A DNA stretch of 64,000 bases from Thermoguttaceae bacterium (GCA_017939795.1 JAGBAA010000136.1:1-64000), one strand, 5' to 3'. Shown: positions 48,675-58,372, counted from the stretch's first letter. A program made the numbers and translations. Notes: a model not told the origin generated them from the letters alone.

Positions 48675-50783
48675 ATGGCAGAAAACAGTACTTCTGAAAA
48701 AAAACCGACACGCCGGGCGACTGCTGAAAGTATGGCGGCGAGTCAGCGCGATATTTCGATCAGTGAATTTTTCGCGAAAAACCGCCACCTGCTCGGTTTC
48801 GACAATCCGCGCAAGGCACTCCTCACGACGCTGAAAGAAGCGGTGGATAATTCGCTCGATGCATGCGAAGAAGCGGGGATCCTCCCGGAAATCTGGGTCC
48901 GGATCACTGAAACGTCGGCGAATCATTTCAAAGTGGAAGTTCAGGACAATGGGCCGGGGATCCTTAAAAGGCAGATCCCGAATGTTTTTGGAAGGCTGCT
49001 TTACGGGTCGAAATTCCATCGGATGCGGATGTCGCGCGGACAGCAGGGGATCGGGATCTCCGCGGCAGGAATGTACGGTGTCCTGACGACGGGGAAACCC
49101 GTGCGGATCGTTTCGCAGACATCGCCGCGTCTGACGCATTTCTATGAGATCCGGATCAACACGAAAAAGAATGTGCCGGAGATCCTCAATGGGAATGGCG
49201 ATGGACTCGTCGTGCCGGTCGCGCGTGAAGAGAGATCGAAATTTTTCGAAGAGAACGGGATCGACTGGGCTTCCAGCGTCAAGACGGGAACGCGGGTCGA
49301 GATCGAATTGGAAGCGAAGTATCTTCGCGGGCGAGGCAGTGTGGATGAGTATCTCGAGCAGACCGCTATCGCCAATCCGCACGTTCGTCTGCACTACCAG
49401 GGGCCGGAAGATGAGGAAGAGCGTCTCTACGACCGGGCGACTGACCAGCTTCCGCCGGAGCCGAAAGAAATCAAGCCGCATCCGTATGGGGTGGAACTCG
49501 GCCGGCTTGCGGACATGGCGCGGCATTCGCAGGAACTGAGCATGACGAGCTTTTTTGAAAATCATTTTTCGAAAGTCTCGGCTCCGATCTGCAAACAGCT
49601 CTGCGGAACGGCACAGATCAATCTGCGAGCGCATCCTGCGGATCTTGAGCGGGAAGATATAGAGCGGCTCTACCAGGCGATCCAGACGACGAAGATCCCG
49701 AATCCGTCCACGGACTGCCTTTCTCCAATCGGTGAGGAGCTGCTTCTGAAGGGACTTCATCAGGTCGTTCCGGGTGAATTCTACACGGCGGCGACACGGC
49801 CTCCGGCGGTCTATCGCGGCAATCCGTTCCAGGTCGAAGTTGCTCTGGCGTATGGCGGTGCTCCGGTGACGCAGAATATTTCATCCGAGCTTCTTCAGGA
49901 ACTTCTTGCGGAGACAGACGTGCGGACGCTGCGTCAATTCCTCATGAATACGTTCCAGGGGATCGGTGCAGACGGTGCGGACAAAATCATGAAAGCGACG
50001 CGCCTTTCTACCCGAATGGCTCCGTCTAAAATGAAGCCGAAGGACATCGCGGTCCTCTACTCCGCCATGAAGAACGTGAATATCGCGGAGGGACAGACCA
50101 TGTCCGTCTTCCGTTACGCGAACCGCGTTCCGCTTCAATCCCAGCTTTCCGCCTGTGCCGTCACGCAGACCATCATGAACATGAACTGGCGGAACTATGG
50201 TCTCCAGCAGTCGAGAGGCTCGCTTCCGCGCGGTCCGATCACCGTCATGGTGCATCTGGCGAGTGTCTGGGTGCCGTTTACGAGTGAATCGAAGGAAGCG
50301 ATCGCATCCTATCCGGAAATCATGACCGAGATCCGTCTTGCACTTCAGACTGCCGGACGAAAACTTGGACTTTACCTGAAACGGAAACAGAAAGTGCGGG
50401 AACAGGCCGACCGGCGTCAGCAGTTCCTGCGCTACCTGCATGAAGTTGCCCGGGCGATCCATGAGATCAATGGGCTGGATTACCAGGCAGTCTACGATGA
50501 TCTGCTGGAAGTCGCGAAACTGAAGACATTTGAAGCGGATGCGAAATTTGACGAAAGCGGAAATCGGATCTACGAAAAGGAAGAGGTCGACTATGGCGAA
50601 AATGTTCTGATCGTCGATACTTCCAATGTGGAGAGCCGGATCAATCGGACCGTCCGCAAACATTCCGAGGATGTGCCCGATGAAGAAATTTCGGCGTCTG
50701 CAGAACATTTGGAAACGGGATCCGAAGATGAACATTCGATAAAAGACCTGGATGCCGACAGTTCAGAGACGAATGCAGACTGA
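48675..50783 (+). CDS. top6B: DNA topoisomerase VI subunit B
   Basis: This ATPase subunit of the type IIB topoisomerase relaxes and decatenates DNA together with the cleaving A subunit. The 702-residue protein has the GHKL motifs: KEAVDNSLDACEEAG (N box) near residue 55, VQDNGPGI (G1) near 95 and the SRGQQGIGISAAGMYG lid segment near 120, a TGTRVEIE segment, and a transducer-like domain to about residue 530. The archaeal subunit is about 530 residues, so a charged C-terminal tail of roughly 150 residues (ending in Glu/Asp/Ser-rich sequence) is extra. No top6A gene lies in the window, so the partner must be elsewhere. Its own promoter and terminator suggest that it is monocistronic. Confidence 0.93.
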   Translation: MAENSTSEKKPTRRATAESMAASQRDISISEFFAKNRHLLGFDNPRKALLTTLKEAVDNSLDACEEAGILPEIWVRITETSANHFKVEVQDNGPGILKRQIPNVFGRLLYGSKFHRMRMSRGQQGIGISAAGMYGVLTTGKPVRIVSQTSPRLTHFYEIRINTKKNVPEILNGNGDGLVVPVAREERSKFFEENGIDWASSVKTGTRVEIELEAKYLRGRGSVDEYLEQTAIANPHVRLHYQGPEDEEERLYDRATDQLPPEPKEIKPHPYGVELGRLADMARHSQELSMTSFFENHFSKVSAPICKQLCGTAQINLRAHPADLEREDIERLYQAIQTTKIPNPSTDCLSPIGEELLLKGLHQVVPGEFYTAATRPPAVYRGNPFQVEVALAYGGAPVTQNISSELLQELLAETDVRTLRQFLMNTFQGIGADGADKIMKATRLSTRMAPSKMKPKDIAVLYSAMKNVNIAEGQTMSVFRYANRVPLQSQLSACAVTQTIMNMNWRNYGLQQSRGSLPRGPITVMVHLASVWVPFTSESKEAIASYPEIMTEIRLALQTAGRKLGLYLKRKQKVREQADRRQQFLRYLHEVARAIHEINGLDYQAVYDDLLEVAKLKTFEADAKFDESGNRIYEKEEVDYGENVLIVDTSNVESRINRTVRKHSEDVPDEEISASAEHLETGSEDEHSIKDLDADSSETNAD

Positions 50784-50829
50784 CGGAAACTGCGGTACTG
50801 CGAAGTGCCGGCCGGTTAAGAAAAGAAAG

Positions 50830-50867
50830 ACGCGCAGAAACTGAAAGACGTTTCCTGTGCGTTTTTT
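50830..50867 (+). terminator. Intrinsic terminator of top6B
   Basis: ACGCGCAGAAAC (50830-50841) pairs with GTTTCCTGTGCGT (50850-50862) with one bulge, followed by six T. The convergent Gfo/Idh gene ends at 50996. Confidence 0.8.
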
Positions 50868-50995
50868 AATGGGAAATTTTATGTCGGCAGAAATCTTGAA
50901 AGCCGCCGGCCGCAAATCCAGTGCATCCACTTGGAATTCCCTGAGGAGGCCAAAAATTTGAGACCGTGAGTCTATTTTCGACGTTGGAAATCAGG

Positions 50996-52264
50996 CTAAA
51001 TGTGCCAGGGTTCCCGTTTGGCGCGGGAACGCATCCGGTTGGCTTCCTCATCGTTGAGGAATTCGTTCTTTACCGGGTCAAATTCCAGCGTTCGGCCCAA
51101 CTGCCACGCAATATATGCGGCATGCGATGCAATGTGGGAACGTGCGGCAACGTCCGCATTTGCCCGTGTGGAGCTTCGAGTTCGGATGGCATTCAGAAGG
51201 TCCGCATCATGTTCTCTTTGCGTTCCGCGTTCAAGTCCCTGATTGCTGACCGGCAGGGGACCCTGGTGGGTGAGGATCTTGTTCGTGTCGCCGACTTCGA
51301 CCCAGCCGTCTGATCCAACGACGCGGATCGAGCAGGAACCCAGTCCCATCCATCCTTCTGAGCGCATGACGAGTTTGACGCCGCTGGCATACCAGGCGAC
51401 GCAGCCTCCCGGAGTCGGTTCGTAGCGGATCGGGACCGTATCGTCCGACTGATTGGCCATCTGGCAGAGGTCTACCGTATGGGACCCCCATTCCAGGATC
51501 CCTCCGCCATGAAAATCGTAGTGTCCGCGCCATCCGCCGGCGACGTATCGGGAATTGAACGGACGCCAGGGACACGCGCCGAGCCAGCGGTCCCAATCGC
51601 ATTCATTTCGGTCCGGGAGAGGTTCTTCCGGAAGCCATTCGTGGCGTGTGCCCGGTGAGAGTGTGTTGGCGTGCACTTCCGTAATTTTGCCGATGGCTCC
51701 GGAGCGAGCGAAACGGATCGCCGTCTGAAATGCCGGACTGCTTCGCCGCTGAGTGCCGGCCTGGTAGATCCGGCCGCAGCGATTCACGGTTTCACTCAGC
51801 GCAATACTTTCCTCGATCGTCAGCGAGCACGGTTTTTCGCAGTAGATGTCCTTTCCTGCTTTTGCGGCAAGGATCGAGAGCATCGTGTGCCATCGGTCCC
51901 CTGTTGCGATGAGGACGAAGTCAATGTCTTCGCGGTCCAGAACATCGTACATTTCAGGCGTGATGCGGCAGTCCTGATTTCCGTATTTTTGGTCGACCAT
52001 TTCCTTGACCATTTCCCGGCGCGTACGCTGCACATCTGCGTTCATGACGAACTGGACCTCCGGAAACGTCAGGAAGGACGCCAGAACGCCCCTTCCGCGA
52101 TTTCCGACCCCGATCCCGCCCATCGTCAGGCGATTGGACGGCGGGACGGAATCCGGCTCAAGTCCCAGAACACTTCCGGGGATCAGAAAGGGGAGATCCA
52201 GTGAAGAAAAGAGAGCTCCGGCTTTCAAAAAATGACGGCGTGAGGATCGGTTGGCGGCTTTCAT
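50996..52264 (-). CDS. Tat-exported Gfo/Idh/MocA family oxidoreductase
   Basis: A 422-residue NAD(P)-dependent oxidoreductase of the Gfo/Idh/MocA family, which acts on sugars and related alcohols. It starts with a twin-arginine-type signal SSRRHFLKAGALF and a hydrophobic segment. The Rossmann motif GGIGVGNRGRG follows near residue 49, the CEKPCSLT motif carries the catalytic lysine, and a C-terminal substrate domain with GILEWGSHTVDL comes later. AAAAGGAATGATCGC precedes the ATG. Such exported members are abundant in planctomycetes and often act on polysaccharide-derived sugars. Its exact substrate is unknown. Confidence 0.92.
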   Translation of the reverse strand: MKAANRSSRRHFLKAGALFSSLDLPFLIPGSVLGLEPDSVPPSNRLTMGGIGVGNRGRGVLASFLTFPEVQFVMNADVQRTRREMVKEMVDQKYGNQDCRITPEMYDVLDREDIDFVLIATGDRWHTMLSILAAKAGKDIYCEKPCSLTIEESIALSETVNRCGRIYQAGTQRRSSPAFQTAIRFARSGAIGKITEVHANTLSPGTRHEWLPEEPLPDRNECDWDRWLGACPWRPFNSRYVAGGWRGHYDFHGGGILEWGSHTVDLCQMANQSDDTVPIRYEPTPGGCVAWYASGVKLVMRSEGWMGLGSCSIRVVGSDGWVEVGDTNKILTHQGPLPVSNQGLERGTQREHDADLLNAIRTRSSTRANADVAARSHIASHAAYIAWQLGRTLEFDPVKNEFLNDEEANRMRSRAKREPWHI

Positions 52265-52566
52265 GCGATCATTCCTTTTGGGTGGGCAGGGGTGAATATG
52301 GCGGGGGTAAATGGAGGCCGTTTCGGACAGGATCGGGACAGGAGAGTGAAAGTCTCTCCCACAGATTCCAGCCTACCATAAATTTCCGCAAAAGTCAATA
52401 GGCTGGAGTTTTTTTTGATGAAATTTTCAAATTTTTTCCGACTTAATGGGGAAAAGCACTTTGGGGAAATTCCGTTTCTGGAATTGGGAATGAAGAGGAG
52501 CCGCCTGTTTCTTGAGCATTGCGTGTCGGGAAAGAGGCCGGACATAAAATCAAAAATAAAAAACGT
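52265..52566. other. Intergenic region between the Gfo/Idh gene and fliJ
   Basis: No gene is seen. It contains two TGGGGAAA-type 9-mers, TGGGGAAAA at 52447-52455 and TGGGGAAAT at 52462-52470, that match the motif clustered at 14.6-15.2 kb in reverse orientation. Confidence 0.5.
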
Positions 52567-52959
52567 TCAGGATCTTTCGTGGGTCCGCCGGTAGTGTTCG
52601 CGCTGCTTTTCCTCTAGCTTTTCAAATTTTTTGACTTCCTGCTCGGATTCCAGAAGCGTCGATTGCTGCGTTTCGATCAAAAGAAGAAGCCGTTCCGCCT
52701 CCATCTGCAGTTCTCCAAGATCCTGTTCCAGCCGGCACTCAAACTGGTGGAATTTGTGCAGCTGGGCCATTGAAAGCATTTTTCCACTCATCCATTGCGT
52801 TCGTTCAGAACGGGCCTGCGCAATTTTTTCCCGGAGCGACGCCATTTTTTCATTCAGCTCATTCTGCTTTTGGAGCAGTTCCGCAAGCGTCTGTTTTTTT
52901 TCATCCCGCTTGAGTTCCTGAACTTTCTGAACCGCGCGCAGTCGAAAATGAAATCCCAT
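52567..52959 (-). CDS. fliJ: Flagellar export protein FliJ
   Basis: FliJ is the small coiled-coil stalk protein of the flagellar type III export ATPase complex. The 130-residue protein is almost entirely charged coiled coil (QKVQELKRDEKKQ, EEKQREHYRRTHE) with the expected N-terminal FHFRLRAVQKVQ start, and length matches the 140-150-residue family. GAGGAC lies upstream of the ATG. It follows fliI by 97 bases at the end of the fliF/G-fliH-fliI-fliJ order, which supports the call. Sequence conservation in FliJ is low, so position is a large part of the evidence. Confidence 0.82.
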   Translation of the reverse strand: MGFHFRLRAVQKVQELKRDEKKQTLAELLQKQNELNEKMASLREKIAQARSERTQWMSGKMLSMAQLHKFHQFECRLEQDLGELQMEAERLLLLIETQQSTLLESEQEVKKFEKLEEKQREHYRRTHERS

Positions 52960-53056
52960 GGAAAGTCCTCGTTCGTAAAATTTTGAACCATGTTGCGTAA
53001 ATTGCGGGTTTTGTGAAACAATTTCGTCCGGTTTCAGGGAATGGAATGCATTTTTC

Positions 53057-54538
53057 TCAGGACTCGATGATCTGGGTCATCTGCCGAACAGCCTCACTGA
53101 GCGTCGACGGCTCGTCGGTGTTTTGCCGAAGGAATCGAACGATGGCGTCTTTCTTTTCCAGTGCGGCATCCAGAGCCGGATTCGTGCCCCGTTTGTACGC
53201 ATTGATGGCGAGCAGATCCTGAAATTCCCGCCAGAGCGACACCATGGCACGGAGTTCCAATGCGGTCCGAATGTGCTTTTTTTCGCAGATGTCGTTCATC
53301 AGACGGCTAATGCTTGACGGCAGGTCGATCGCCGGATAGTGTCCCGCAGCCGCAAGTTTTCGGGAGAGCCAGATGTGTCCGTCGAGCAGACCGCGTACCG
53401 TGTCGGCGATCGGTTCGTTTTCGTCGTCTCCTTCGACCAGTACCGTGTACATCGCGGTGATGCTTCCCAGCCGTGTTCTCCCGGTCCGTTCCACCAGGGC
53501 AGGCAGAAGAGCAAAAACGGAGGGCGGGTAGCCGTTTCTTGTGGGCGGTTCTCCGCCGGCGAGTCCAATTTCCCGCTGGGCCATGGCAAATCGGGTCAGG
53601 GAATCCATCAGAAGCAGAACGTTCTTCCCTTTGTCGCGGAAGTATTCTGCGACTGCGGTTGCGGTTTGTGCTGCACGAACTCGCAGAATGGCGGGTTCAT
53701 TGCTCGTTGCGGCGATGACGACACTGCGTTTGCGGCCTTCTGCACCGAGGTCCCGTTCAAGAAAATCATTGACTTCCCGTCCGCGTTCGCCGACCAGTCC
53801 AATGACGATGACGTCTGCGTTCGTGTATCGGGCGATCATTCCAAGGAGGGTACTTTTTCCGACGCCGGAACCCGCAAATATCCCGACACGCTGTCCTTCT
53901 CCAAGCGTCAGGAGTGCGTCGATGGCACGGACTCCCGTTGAGATCGGATTGGTGATCCGCGGCCGCTGGAATGCTTTGGGAGCATCGCGATGGAACGGGA
54001 TCCGTTCGGAATTCAGGAGGGCTTCTGCGGAAATTTTTCGCGAGGCAAGAAATTCGGAAACTTTGGTTTCCGAAGTACTGCGGGAACTGGTGGATCTGCA
54101 CGGTATACCGGAAGCTGCCGGGGTCCCTGATCCAGAGAAGATGGGATCGGCGTCCGTTTCTGTTTCTGCCGGATGGGAATCGAGCGGTTTGATGCATTGG
54201 GAGACATCCTGGAGAATACGTCCCCGTGCATCGAGGACTTTTCCCAGCATTCCTTCCCCAACAGTAAGCCATGGGATCGTCTGAACGAGACGTACCCGGT
54301 CCCCGCGCCGGATCCCCTGCATGGTCTGGAGCGGATAGAGGATGGCGGTCTCATCATGGAAGCGGATGACTTCTGCGGAAAGTGTACTGCGGTCCCGGAG
54401 ACGGATCTCTGCCAGAGCACCGACTGGGACAGGGAAACCGCTGACGGAGATCGTCGTGCCGGTCGTTTCCTGCACGGTGCCCGTGATCGCAGTCGGGATG
54501 ATGGAGTCGAGCTGATTCAGGAGGGAGAGGGGGTTCAT
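53057..54538 (-). CDS. fliI: Flagellar export ATPase FliI
   Basis: FliI powers secretion of flagellar subunits. The 493-residue protein has the beta-barrel N-terminal domain, the Walker A motif GSGVGKST at about residues 223-230, the VIGLVGERGREV segment and the Walker B LLLMDSLTRFA, and the GDDENEPIADTVRG loop. A Ser/Thr-rich insert of about 60 residues (roughly 122-182) separates the barrel from the catalytic domain and is absent from the 456-residue Salmonella protein. Its start overlaps the fliH stop by 4 bases, so translation is coupled. The neighbours are fliH upstream and fliJ downstream. Confidence 0.95.
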   Translation of the reverse strand: MNPLSLLNQLDSIIPTAITGTVQETTGTTISVSGFPVPVGALAEIRLRDRSTLSAEVIRFHDETAILYPLQTMQGIRRGDRVRLVQTIPWLTVGEGMLGKVLDARGRILQDVSQCIKPLDSHPAETETDADPIFSGSGTPAASGIPCRSTSSRSTSETKVSEFLASRKISAEALLNSERIPFHRDAPKAFQRPRITNPISTGVRAIDALLTLGEGQRVGIFAGSGVGKSTLLGMIARYTNADVIVIGLVGERGREVNDFLERDLGAEGRKRSVVIAATSNEPAILRVRAAQTATAVAEYFRDKGKNVLLLMDSLTRFAMAQREIGLAGGEPPTRNGYPPSVFALLPALVERTGRTRLGSITAMYTVLVEGDDENEPIADTVRGLLDGHIWLSRKLAAAGHYPAIDLPSSISRLMNDICEKKHIRTALELRAMVSLWREFQDLLAINAYKRGTNPALDAALEKKDAIVRFLRQNTDEPSTLSEAVRQMTQIIES

Positions 54539-55236
54539 GAATGAAGTTCCTCCTCGATTCTGGCCAACTGGACGTCGAGACGCTGGTCAAGCGTGCCGTT
54601 TTCGGACCGCAGAATACAGTCTCCGCGTGCGAGCATGGGATCCAGTTTGATCTCAAGAGAGCCAAGCTGTCGAAATTCGCTTCGGATCCGGTCCAGCGCA
54701 GGTTCCAGAAGAACGGCATCTTCCGGATTCAGATCCAGGACGAAACTGCTTTCGCCGGCACAAAGCTCCAGCATTTCACGGATCCATTGAGCCGCGATCT
54801 GGGGATCGGCTTTCAATTCACGCCGAATGATGATTTTGGCGACTCGTGAGATCAGGTGCACAAAAGCGCGTTCCCAGCTTTGCGTAAGATTTTCCCGCAG
54901 GTCGGCGCACTGTTCCAGAATTTGGAAGATCCCGCATTCTGCAGCCTGGATCGCCGGATCGATCTTCTTCTGCAGCTGGGCCTGGACCTGCGCTTCCACG
55001 CGGCTTTCAAGTTCCTGAACGGCTCGCTGAAGTCCTTCCTGAAATCCTTCTTCACGCGCTTTGACGCGGATGGATTCTGCATCCTGAAGAAGGGACTGCT
55101 TCTGATTTTCGGCTTCCTGAACCGCGTTTTCCAGAATCTGACGTGCGGTTTGCCGTACCGATTCCAGATACGATTCGGCCTGATCGTGCAGATCCTCAAA
55201 ATTGAAAAGATGAGTGCTTGGGATTTCTTTTTTCAT
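54535..55236 (-). CDS. fliH: Flagellar assembly protein FliH
   Basis: FliH binds the FliI ATPase and docks it to the export gate. The 233-residue protein is alpha-helical with a long Gln/Glu-rich coiled coil (QAESYLESVRQTARQ, EAENQKQSLLQDAES, EGLQRAVQELES), then a C-terminal domain with the VHLISRVAKIIIRRE segment typical of FliH/type III regulators. I chose ATG 55236, which has AGGAAAGAAC upstream, over a frame from 55299. Its stop overlaps the fliI start (ATGA). Confidence 0.87.
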   Translation of the reverse strand: MKKEIPSTHLFNFEDLHDQAESYLESVRQTARQILENAVQEAENQKQSLLQDAESIRVKAREEGFQEGLQRAVQELESRVEAQVQAQLQKKIDPAIQAAECGIFQILEQCADLRENLTQSWERAFVHLISRVAKIIIRRELKADPQIAAQWIREMLELCAGESSFVLDLNPEDAVLLEPALDRIRSEFRQLGSLEIKLDPMLARGDCILRSENGTLDQRLDVQLARIEEELHS

Positions 55237-55360
55237 GAGTCGTTCTTTCCTGCGGCGGAAATAGGCGGCAATGTCCGGGAATGACGCGGATCTCTGCATG
55301 ATCCGGAGAACGCGGCTGCGGATCTTTCCGAATTTTCAAAACGCACTCCCAAACGGCTGA

Positions 55361-58273
55361 TCAAATACTTTCAGCCATTTCCGGAAGCCGGATCTGCCCT
55401 GATTCCGCAAGTTCGTGGGCCAGAAGCATGAGGGAAATGCGAGCATCTTCCACATCCTGGAGCCGGATCTGGCTCGGATATTTCAATTGCTTGCGGACTC
55501 GATGCGCTTCCGATTTCGGGAGGACGCCAAGCAGCCGGTCCATCAAACGCTGTTCAGCACCCAAAAGAGCCAGGATCGTCTTTTCCTGAGGATTGGCCGC
55601 AAGAAGAACACGCAGATCTTTTTTGGAAAACTGCTTCAGGGCATCAAACGGAAGCGTCTCGGTACGGTCCTCCGGAGCGGATCCCGAAAATTTCCCGGTT
55701 TCTTCCTGAATAAAATTTTCAGGAACGGCTTCGGAGACCGCAGGATCGGCGATTTCAGGTACTTTTTCCAATTGGGCCGGAAGTTCATTGGAGTCTGCGA
55801 ATTTCGAAACCGGAAGTTCGGAAACCGGAAGTTCGGAAACCTCGGCATCCTCAGTCTCGTGCGAAAGCGGTTTCTCTTCCTGTGCGTTTCTTTCATTTTC
55901 CGGAATGGGAAACAGTTCATGGAGCGGGATCCGGTCCGTGAGGCCGGAATTTTCCGTGTGCGGGAGCACCTCTGCGAGCGGACGAATTGCCGGGGAACCG
56001 GATTTTTCTTCTTTCTGAAGGAAAATGCTTTCCGCTGGAGTACGCCCATTTTCCAGTTCCAGTTCTTCCAGGTACTCCAGGATCGCGGCGGCAGCTTCCC
56101 GAAGGATCTCTCGATCCGGTTCCGTACAGGACGTCATGCGCGATTCGATCCCAAGACGCAGATTTGCCGGGATGTGATTCAAAACCGCCTGTGCGCCTGC
56201 TTTGGAAAATTGGTGCAGGAGCATCGCGGCCGTTTGGGGACGTTCTTCCAAAAGTGCAAGGGCCACACGTTTCGGAGGGAATGTCTGGAGTTCTTCGATC
56301 TCTGGGATCTGAAACCGAGTCAGATCTGCGGCTGTCTCTGCATTCAGACCGGCGTCCTGTGCTGACGCAGAGGTTTTGGAATCTTCGGACGGGTCTTCCG
56401 GGAAGAACGGCGGTTCATTTTTCAGGCTTTCGAGGGTCGCCAGAATGTCCGCGATCTTCCCTTTACGTGCCGAGGCCGATTCTGCGGCAGAGCTTTCGGA
56501 AAAATCTCCGGAAGGTTCTTCGGAAGGTTTCCCGGACAGATTTTCGAAACCGTTGGAGATTTGGTCTGACGGGACCGTTGGATGGTTTTCCTTTGAAATT
56601 TTTTCTTCGGCAGGGGTTTTTGCTCCTGAACCGCTGGAAGAAAAGGGGAATGTTTCCGAGACTTCCTGGGCATCGGAAATTTCCGGCATCTGCAGGCCGG
56701 GTTTTGTTTCCAAGTCGGCGTTTTCCTCGTCCGTTTCTTTTTCATGAACCTTCATCTGCATTCGTTCACGCAGCATCGCGGCCGTGAAGAGTCCTTTCCG
56801 CGTCATGTAGATGACCAGAAGGCAGATGAAGATCACGAGTATCGCGACGATGCAGAAAAACAGGAAAAGTTCCTGGGATTTGTGTGTCGAGGACTTGATG
56901 CTGAAACGGGAAAATTTTTTTCCGATCGGCATCCGTTCCATTTGGGAAAGCGGTTCCTGCACAGCGGCTGCATCATTGGAAGATCGGGGAGTTTCTGGCG
57001 GGAGAAGCTCCGTTTCCCCGCAGTCCTGCAATTTCTGGGAGGCAGACAGATCCATTTCAGAAACTTCGGTTTCCGAAACGGTCTGAGTTGGAGCATTCGG
57101 TGTGCTGGAGGCACTGGTCAACCGAATATCCTGACGGGAGAAAGAGTGGTCCTGCGAGTATTCAGCCGTCGAGACCCGGCGGATCTCCGGAGTTCCTGAA
57201 GAGGAACTGCCTGCGAAGATGACCCGCCCGGACATCATGTTTTCGGAATGGTCCGTCATGGAAGAACAGGACGGCTCTGTCGTTCCTGCCGAAGCATCGC
57301 TGAAATCGTTTTCCGAAAAATCGGCTTTCGGGAGCGAGAGAAGTTCCGTATCGACGGCTTTCACGGGACGCGGTGAATTGGACGCGAGCATTCCGCGGGC
57401 TCCGGAATCAAAAATTTCCGGGCGAGGGAGTGCTGTCGGCTGAAAGACGATTTTTTCCAGGTGTGCGGCACTCTCTGCATCGGTTTCATTTTCGGAAAAG
57501 GAAGAGGTCTTTTCCCGGGATCGGATTCCCGAGGTGCCGGAATCCGGACGGTACGCATTGGTTTCGTCAGCATTTTTTCCGGTTTCGATCTCCGGAGCAT
57601 TGAATTTCCACGACTGATTCGTACGTGTGTCGATGATGGAAACATTTGCCGAAGAGAGTCCATAGACTGCCCCGGTCACCAGACGAAGGATCGACTGAAT
57701 GTCTTCCTGCGAGACCGTATGGCCTTCCCTGGAACGGATCGAGATCGAGGCGGTTGCGTGTTTTTGGCGCTCAAAGCCGTTTTTTGTCTCACTGATGTCG
57801 AGGATCACTCCCGCATTTTCGATCCCACGAAAGGTCCGAAGCTGACCGGCGAGTTCATTTTGCTTGCCTTTCAGTTCGGCCGCCTGCCGTTCCCGTTCGG
57901 AGATCCAGAGTCCCGCCATCCCATGGTCCTGTGTGTGGTGTTCATCTTTAAAGAGCGACGTCTTTTTCAGGGCCCGGATGAAATCGTTTTTTTTCTGTGG
58001 AGGAACCTGGACCTGACCGTTTGAGATCGTGTACTGCGTCAATTCTGCGTCCGCAAACGCCATTTCGATTTCCAGAAGCTCGCTTTCGGTGAAGAGTTTT
58101 CCGGAGAAAAGGGGAGTGAAATTGTCCGGACCATTCTGAAAATTCCCAAAATTCCCGGAAATGCTGAAGACGAGCGAGATCAGGGCAGACACAGCGGCGG
58201 CCGCACCCACCATGACGTAGCGCATGGGGAATTTGCGGGTATTTTGCGTTTCGATGTGTTTTTCTTCTTCCAT
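55361..58273 (-). CDS. fliF-fliG: Apparent FliF-FliG fusion protein of the flagellar basal body
   Basis: A 970-residue protein that appears to combine two flagellar parts. A transmembrane helix at about residues 18-40 and a following YscJ/FliF-type domain (to about 220) form the N-terminal half of an MS-ring protein, then a long Ser/Thr/Glu-rich periplasmic region leads to a second helix at about 470-490, as in FliF. After it, about 657-740 resembles FliG middle domain (ALALLEERPQTAAMLLHQF, PDREILREAAAA) and about 874-964 the FliG C-terminal domain (LRVLLAANPQEKTI, IRLQDVEDARISLM). The middle of the chain is of low complexity. The gene is first of the four flagellar genes. The chosen ATG has AGGAACG upstream; a longer frame from 58321 is possible. 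Confidence 0.82.
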   Translation of the reverse strand: MEEEKHIETQNTRKFPMRYVMVGAAAAVSALISLVFSISGNFGNFQNGPDNFTPLFSGKLFTESELLEIEMAFADAELTQYTISNGQVQVPPQKKNDFIRALKKTSLFKDEHHTQDHGMAGLWISERERQAAELKGKQNELAGQLRTFRGIENAGVILDISETKNGFERQKHATASISIRSREGHTVSQEDIQSILRLVTGAVYGLSSANVSIIDTRTNQSWKFNAPEIETGKNADETNAYRPDSGTSGIRSREKTSSFSENETDAESAAHLEKIVFQPTALPRPEIFDSGARGMLASNSPRPVKAVDTELLSLPKADFSENDFSDASAGTTEPSCSSMTDHSENMMSGRVIFAGSSSSGTPEIRRVSTAEYSQDHSFSRQDIRLTSASSTPNAPTQTVSETEVSEMDLSASQKLQDCGETELLPPETPRSSNDAAAVQEPLSQMERMPIGKKFSRFSIKSSTHKSQELFLFFCIVAILVIFICLLVIYMTRKGLFTAAMLRERMQMKVHEKETDEENADLETKPGLQMPEISDAQEVSETFPFSSSGSGAKTPAEEKISKENHPTVPSDQISNGFENLSGKPSEEPSGDFSESSAAESASARKGKIADILATLESLKNEPPFFPEDPSEDSKTSASAQDAGLNAETAADLTRFQIPEIEELQTFPPKRVALALLEERPQTAAMLLHQFSKAGAQAVLNHIPANLRLGIESRMTSCTEPDREILREAAAAILEYLEELELENGRTPAESIFLQKEEKSGSPAIRPLAEVLPHTENSGLTDRIPLHELFPIPENERNAQEEKPLSHETEDAEVSELPVSELPVSKFADSNELPAQLEKVPEIADPAVSEAVPENFIQEETGKFSGSAPEDRTETLPFDALKQFSKKDLRVLLAANPQEKTILALLGAEQRLMDRLLGVLPKSEAHRVRKQLKYPSQIRLQDVEDARISLMLLAHELAESGQIRLPEMAESI

Positions 58274-58372
58274 GAAGGAACGTTCCTGATTTCTGAGGGA
58301 ATGATGGGGATAGTTTTTCAAATTATTCGGCGATCTGAACGGATCTTCCGGTTGTCGAAACTGTCCGGCTGG

